Positions 20,820 through 25,279 of a DNA stretch of 25,279 nucleotides are shown piece by piece. Under the pieces are notes generated by a model. The model saw nothing but the letters and a program-made list of their open reading frames with translations. It was not told where the DNA came from and made no database searches. Position 1 is the stretch's first letter. Each line of letters begins with the position of its first letter. The DNA is from Larix sibirica (Eukaryota; Streptophyta; Pinopsida; Pinales; Pinaceae), in assembly GCA_004151065.3 (NCBI GenBank), contig NWUY0300007218.1, forward strand, positions 123,516 through 148,794, in the 5' to 3' direction. Position numbers and translations under genes: made by a program.

Positions 20820-21130
20820 AATACTCCCTCCTAGTTTTGATGCTCATTTTCTTGATAACAACATAAACCATGCATTAGGAACATAAATTACAACCACATC
20901 CATGGGCATCACACCTATATTTAAATGGCTTGCTAGGTTTACTTACAAGTTTTCAATAATCCCATGGGCTTTGACAATTTTTTAATCCAATCCACATATG
21001 TTCCTATAGGGACGAGAGATCTTCAAATCTAATTGGTTCATTATTGATATGGGTATGGCATTGGCAGGGGCACTCAAGTCAAGCATACAGTTGTGTAAGG
21101 TTATCCCATTGATTCAAAAAGCTATAAATA
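20820..21130 (-). pseudogene. Tat aspartic protease, broken
   Basis: This protease processes Gag-Pol. On the minus strand: INGITLHNCMLD, the active-site region LDLSAPANA in place of an LD-S/T-G-A consensus (Asp at 21078-21080; the residue after the Ser/Thr position is no longer Gly), then MNQLDLKISRPYRNICGLD, MPMDVVVIYVPNAWFMLLSRKW and LGGSIQMDLSYVTIPID leading into the RNase H linker. Stops follow CGLD and IENL. It directly precedes the additional RNase H. Confidence 0.7.
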
Positions 21131-21149
21131 AAGGTTGGAAACCATCACG

Positions 21150-21815
21150 TTCTCTTTCATCCATACTCTAGAGCATGATTGGGGGGGGTTCAAGCTCCCT
21201 TTCTAGTGGTTTGAGAATACAATTTTCTTGAGGATCAATCCCAAATAATTTTGCATCCCCCCTGTGTATTGATGGTAATTTCATCAATTATCCAAGTGGA
21301 ACAAGAATGGTTATTTTAGAAAGATAATCCACAATATCTATGTTCAAATGATCAACACTTTCAAATGGATTTGTTCTAACATCATTTCCAAAATATTCCT
21401 TGACTCTTTTGTTCACTAAGGGTATCTTATTTAATTCGTTAAGGGGATCTGGGACGACACCCTGGACTTAGAATGGTCAGTTGGTTGAAGTTTAGATATG
21501 GGTCTCATTTTGAAAATTCATGGATTTATTCTCCTAGAGTATTGCATTTTTTTAATTTTCTAGATTCATTTTTTATACTAGCATAGATAGACTTATTCTT
21601 ATAGTCACGAATAGTCTCGGGCCATGGAGAATCCTCTCCACAGTTTTGTATAACGTGAAGGAAATATTTTAGTACCTGAGACTAAAGTTGGAAAAATTGT
21701 TCCATGGTGTTTCATTCAAGACCAATGGAGTCGCTAAATGGATTTGTCAAGTAAAGCGATTAGAGTCTTCATTGAAAGGGTATGTCATTACATCTTATCA
21801 GGGAACTCCTTTCTC
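21150..21815 (-). pseudogene. Short gag-like remnant of the Tat element
   Basis: Only about 700 bp lies between PBS and protease, where a Tat gag normally needs well over 1 kb. Interrupted frames on the minus strand show MTYPFNEDSNRFT, HLATPLVLNETPWNNFSNFS and a later ESRNILEM stretch. No zinc knuckle (CX2CX4HX4C) is visible. I infer a large internal deletion within gag. A run of nine G occurs at about 21180-21188. Confidence 0.4.
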
Positions 21816-21834
21816 CCCCCAACAATGACGCAAA
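21815..21834 (-). promoter_or_regulatory. Gypsy primer binding site (degenerate)
   Basis: On the minus strand, shortly after the LTR's GATAACA end, the sequence reads TTGCGTCATTGTTGGGGGG. This is close to the TGGCGCCATTGTTGGGG-type PBS of Tat and Athila elements. It fixes the LTR/internal border near 21838. Confidence 0.6.
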
Positions 21835-21837
21835 AAT

Positions 21838-23440
21838 TGTTATCGCACAAACTAGCAGCCCTTGGATTTTAAGGAGTAATCAACTACTAACCTAGTGGAA
21901 CCTCGAGACACTACCCCTAATTGTCACATGGGTAGCATCCTCTCTCTTTAGGTTTCCTAGATCCACTTGAGTAGACCTAGACTAACCATGGGAGGTGTCC
22001 CCCAACCAAGTTTACCTAGGTTCTTTCTAGAGACTTTCTAGCTCTCCCACAATACTTCCCTTGATCGATTTCTAGGGTTTGACATAATACCCAAAGTAAA
22101 TTAGAAGGATGTAAATGTGTTACTCTATGGTTGATAAACTATGGGTTTAAATGTAAATACCCCCTAGGAGAAGATGGCCATAATAACTTTGTGAGATGGA
22201 GAGATAAATACAAGTTACCCTGAAAAAATGAATTGTGACATAGTTAAGGTCTAGGCCTTGAAGTTAAATTTGCTACCCCAAAAGGTTAAGATAGTGAGGA
22301 GACTAAAGTTTGAGAGAAATGGAGTTAAATGTTCGAATTAAAATAGGTGTCACAATTGGTTTGTGGTGTTGAGTTTGAAAGTAACAAGCACTAAGTGTAT
22401 CATCAGATTAGGTAGATTACTTAAGTTTTGTGTTCAAATTTGCAAGTGTATGTGAATTAAGGTGTTGGTCTGGTGTTTTATAAGTGTATGAACACATAGA
22501 GTGTTTGTTGGTTTAAGGTGTTTTTTAATGTAAAAGTGTATAACAACAAGCAATAAAATGCACTAGGCCAAACAAACAATATTAGACTATGTACAGTGCA
22601 GAGATTTGGGTTTTTAGTGTCTTTCCTAGGGTTCTCTAAGCAAAGTTTAGTTCAGATTTAATTCATTAAATTCAATTATATTCATATGTATGCCTAAGAA
22701 AAATAGTACTCTAACCTAATAATGCAATTTTATCCTAGTGGTTGAAAACTAAAATAGTAGAGAAATTAAAAGAGTGGAAGAAAAACTGGAATAAATACCT
22801 AGTCAGGTGCCTTGATCCGTTGGGTGATGGAATCAATTCGCCCCTCTGGGATGGTGATCTAAATGAAATGGCTCCCCGACTTCGCAAAGGCTAAAAACAA
22901 TCCACGAAACCTTTCTAATCTGAAGTCACCCTAGAATCCCCTTTCGCTCCAACTTGCTCATAAACAAACTAAGATAAGAAGGTCATTATGACAACCCAAA
23001 CATCAGTAACTTAGCCACAAACAAGCTAGAAAATCATATGATGGAAAAGAGAAATAAAACTATAAATAAATGATTTCTCAATCTATTTCTAAATCCTATA
23101 TTCTTGCTAAAATCTCAAAGGTTAAACAACAATCTGGTATTTCAAACCCATATACGAGCAAGTATTGCAACAATAATACCTCGGATCTTCATGAAGCCAC
23201 CATAGGAACACCACAAGAGATCAAGAATTGGTAGAGTCACCCACAATGATGCAATGGATAAGGTTATATTCCCTTGTTAATATCCATCCCTTGGCCCTTG
23301 TCTTTCGAAATCTCAACACTCCAAACACAAGGTACACAAGAGAATAATGCAATAAATCACAGCTTTGTTATTATTCCAGAAATTGACCCCTTACAAAGGG
23401 GGAACCCTCTGTCTTTTATAACTCAAGAGAAGAGAAAAAT
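21838..23440 (-). repeat. 5' LTR of the Tat element (inner part)
   Basis: The minus-strand 3' end of the LTR (TGCGATAACA) is at 21838, next to the PBS. The TATA box at 23413-23421 implies transcription starting near 23390, so about 1.55 kb is R plus U5. Stops in all frames. I cannot see the partner LTR, which would lie beyond the truncation at 17339, so the outer boundary is open. Confidence 0.6.
23413..23421 (-). promoter_or_regulatory. LTR TATA box (minus strand)
   Basis: TTATAAAAG on the minus strand is followed by GACAGAGGGTTCCCCC. This is a good core-promoter match in the right orientation for the Tat element. The plus-strand frame 23274-23468 crosses it and is not a gene. Confidence 0.5.
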
Positions 23441-25279
23441 CTCCAATCCTAAAGAGATGGATGGCTAAGATCTTCCATTTGAGTCTCATTTGGCAATCAA
23501 TGGTTCAAATTACATATTTACATTGTTGAGTATGCAAATGGCCAAGTCGACCTCCTCAAGTGGGGCGCACTTGACTGAGTGGAATCTCTGTGGACCACAA
23601 ATTGTTGATTGAGATTAAAATATTTGATTGTATAAGTGATGAATTTACCTAGTTGAAGTGGAATGCTAAGTTGGAAGGATAAAAAAGCAAGTGGCAAGCT
23701 GAAAAATAAGCAATTCCCCCCCTTGAAGTTGAGTGTGCCCTCCCTATTTTATCCTTGCTAAGTGGGCCCCCAAAACAAGTGAAAAATCATCTATAAATTC
23801 TAGGTAATTGTGCATGTCACATTTTAGTAGGACCCATCATGCGAAATCGGCCATAAAAGTTTCTTTTCATTGGTTGAACTTCGACTCTATTAAACCTAGG
23901 CATTTTTAAATCGGACTTTAGAAAGTGTGATTACTAGTAGCCTATTAATCCATGGGTGATGAAATCATGAGAAAATGTAGGGGAAATTCCTTGGATGATG
24001 TTGAAAATTCCTTTGAAGATCATACCAATCAACTCCATGCAAAAATATGATTTGAAGATGCCATTTATAATCTTATCTAAATTATTAAAACTGGACTTGG
24101 GATTTTTTAATATGAAACTTAGGAAAATATATTAATATTTTCCTATTAGTCCATACATGCATAAAACTAAGTTTGGAAGGATCAAATTTTCTTTGAAAAT
24201 ATCTAACCAGTTGAATGATGATGATAAGAGTGTATGCTAGGTTGGGTGTTCTTGTTGACCAACTCAAACTGTCCCTTTGACCAAGTCAAACTGCTAAAAA
24301 ATTAACTTTGGTCAAATTTGGTCAAAGTTGTCCAATGGATATATGGACCATTGTATGACTTTGGAAGGATTATTTGTTATCTTATATGCCTTCGGAAAGA
24401 TATATTATTTGAAGTATATATTTGTATACAATGATTGTTCACATGACTCGGAACATAGCTTAAAACGTAGATCATGCTACATAAGTTTCATTTAGAGGCT
24501 TTGGTACCTTATCCCCCATTTACATCACAGATGGGAAGACTCAAGTTGGGTAGGGAGAGACATCATTACTTGTTGACTTAATTATTTCTCAAATGCTCGG
24601 CTTCAGCACATTCTCGCATCATGAATATCTCTACATTGGTTCTAGTTTATCAACTCCAATTGAAGACCACTAGGCATGTGTCGTTATTTTCAACATTAGC
24701 TTGAGCCATCCCTTAGGATACACCCTTCATGTAACCCTTACATGTTCTAGCCAATATGCATTGGTAATTACAGTGTTCCAAATCTAGTTGAAAATCCCTA
24801 AACATGCATAACCCTTTTCGACATGTTCAGAGGAACCCTTAAGTGGGCACTTCCCTTCAAGTGACTCCATGCATGTTTCGGCCCCGCACCCTTGTGGGCA
24901 TCCTTTTGCCACGATTCTATGCCCCCTTGTTCCCTCACATATCAACCATGTCCCTTTCCTAGTAATTGAAGTTATCTTCATGTGTGAGGAAAGAGGATGT
25001 ATACTCTTCAAATCTAGGTTAGGTTGTGATAAAAGCAAAATTCATTTTTCAAATGTAATCAGATACGGATATGTTTCCATGATCTCATATCATAATTGTA
25101 TTTGATAGTTTCATTTTAATAGGAATTCCCATTTTTGTGTCTTGTTACGTACCTTAGGTAACGTGGCAAAAATATTTGAGCCATTTGGTGCATCCTTGGG
25201 GGAAATTCATGCTTCAAGCTTGTTGTCACTTAACACTTGACTCCTCCATCTGGGCCAACTCCTAGAGAAGACAAGGGGG
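23441..25279. other. Unidentified region, possibly U3 of the Tat LTR
   Basis: No frame longer than 84 codons, no conserved motif and no second LTR edge recognised. It holds a cluster of TTGAC/GTCAA cores at 24255-24325. Long U3 regions are known in plant Tat elements, so all of it could be LTR; it could equally be flanking DNA or another decayed repeat. Confidence 0.35.
24255..24325. promoter_or_regulatory. W-box cluster
   Basis: Five W-box cores (TTGAC or its complement) lie within 71 bp: TTGACC at 24255 and 24277, GTCAA at 24285, and GGTCAA at 24310 and 24320. WRKY transcription factors bind TTGAC(C/T). The site is about 830 bp upstream of the minus-strand LTR TATA box. Confidence 0.45.

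Larger units (their letters stand above)
17339..21838 (-). mobile_element. Tat-type Ty3/gypsy retrotransposon, decayed, minus strand
   Basis: Reading 21838 to 17339 on the minus strand: PBS, a short gag-like remnant, protease, an additional RNase H, RT, RNase H and integrase. The extra RNase H with a WKMHFDG start and the RT block (DFRNLN, LDGFSGYNQ, Y-x-DD) identify the Tat group of plant gypsy elements. The pol frame has many stops and several frameshifts. The integrase C-terminus, any 3' domain and the 3' LTR are missing because the copia LTR interrupts at 17339. The interior is about 4.5 kb, short for Tat elements, mainly because gag is nearly absent. Confidence 0.85.

Noticed and set aside
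24784-25105. Overlapping frames on both strands near the right end
   Set aside because: Neither has a known motif, a signal peptide or codon evidence; two overlapping antisense frames of similar length suggest chance.
1-25279. tRNA, rRNA, CRISPR or phage-like systems
   Set aside because: No cloverleaf, no rRNA motifs, and the short tandem repeats lack the regular unique spacers of a CRISPR array; the tRNA-like signals are retrotransposon primer binding sites.

Overview
This window looks like repeat-dense, AT-rich intergenic DNA from a large plant genome. I infer a seed plant, quite possibly a gymnosperm, from the element types: a Tat-type Ty3/gypsy element with an extra RNase H, a Ty1/copia LTR, and a long-LTR element with almost no coding capacity. 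I see no rRNA, tRNA, CRISPR array, bacterial-type operon or intact conserved gene. The only reading frame that might be a host gene is a small secreted-protein-like ORF (6454-6789, repeated at 15145-15480).

Layout. Positions 1-8690 and 8692-25279 are two pieces separated by a single n at 8691. The first 8,351 bases of each piece match wherever I compared them (offset exactly 8691). In order, the shared block holds: about 270 bp of unrelated DNA with a hammerhead-like hairpin; an old non-autonomous LTR retrotransposon (5'-truncated 5' LTR about 274-1515, a tandem PBS-like array 1516-1700, a non-coding interior, a polypurine tract 4561-4568, and a 3' LTR 4569-6260); the secreted-protein-like ORF; about 1.3 kb of AT-rich unidentified DNA; and the edge of a minus-strand copia LTR (from 8228). 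The two pieces part inside that LTR, at 8352 and 17043. Piece 1 then runs through a diverged LTR (to 8632) into a copia polypurine tract. Piece 2 runs through its own LTR version (to 17338) into a gypsy integrase.

Right half. From 17339 to about 21838 the minus strand carries a decayed Tat-type Ty3/gypsy element. Reading 5' to 3' on the minus strand, the order is LTR, PBS, a short gag-like remnant, protease, additional (archaeal-type) RNase H, reverse transcriptase, its own RNase H, and integrase. The integrase is cut off at 17339 by the copia LTR. Stops, frameshifts and lost catalytic residues show that it is dead. Its 5' LTR begins at 21838 and carries a TATA box near 23413; the LTR's outer end could not be fixed. 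The last about 1.9 kb is AT-rich and unidentified and includes a WRKY-type W-box cluster.

How it fits together: the window records nested insertion and decay of retroelements, not a cooperating gene set. The exact repeat starting on either side of the n is best explained as two assembly paths through one locus, so copy number should not be taken at face value. I found no convincing new biological system. The most interesting items are the PBS-like array, the domain order of the Tat element, the secreted-peptide-like ORF, and the LTR that has a PPT on one side and a PBS-like site on the other.
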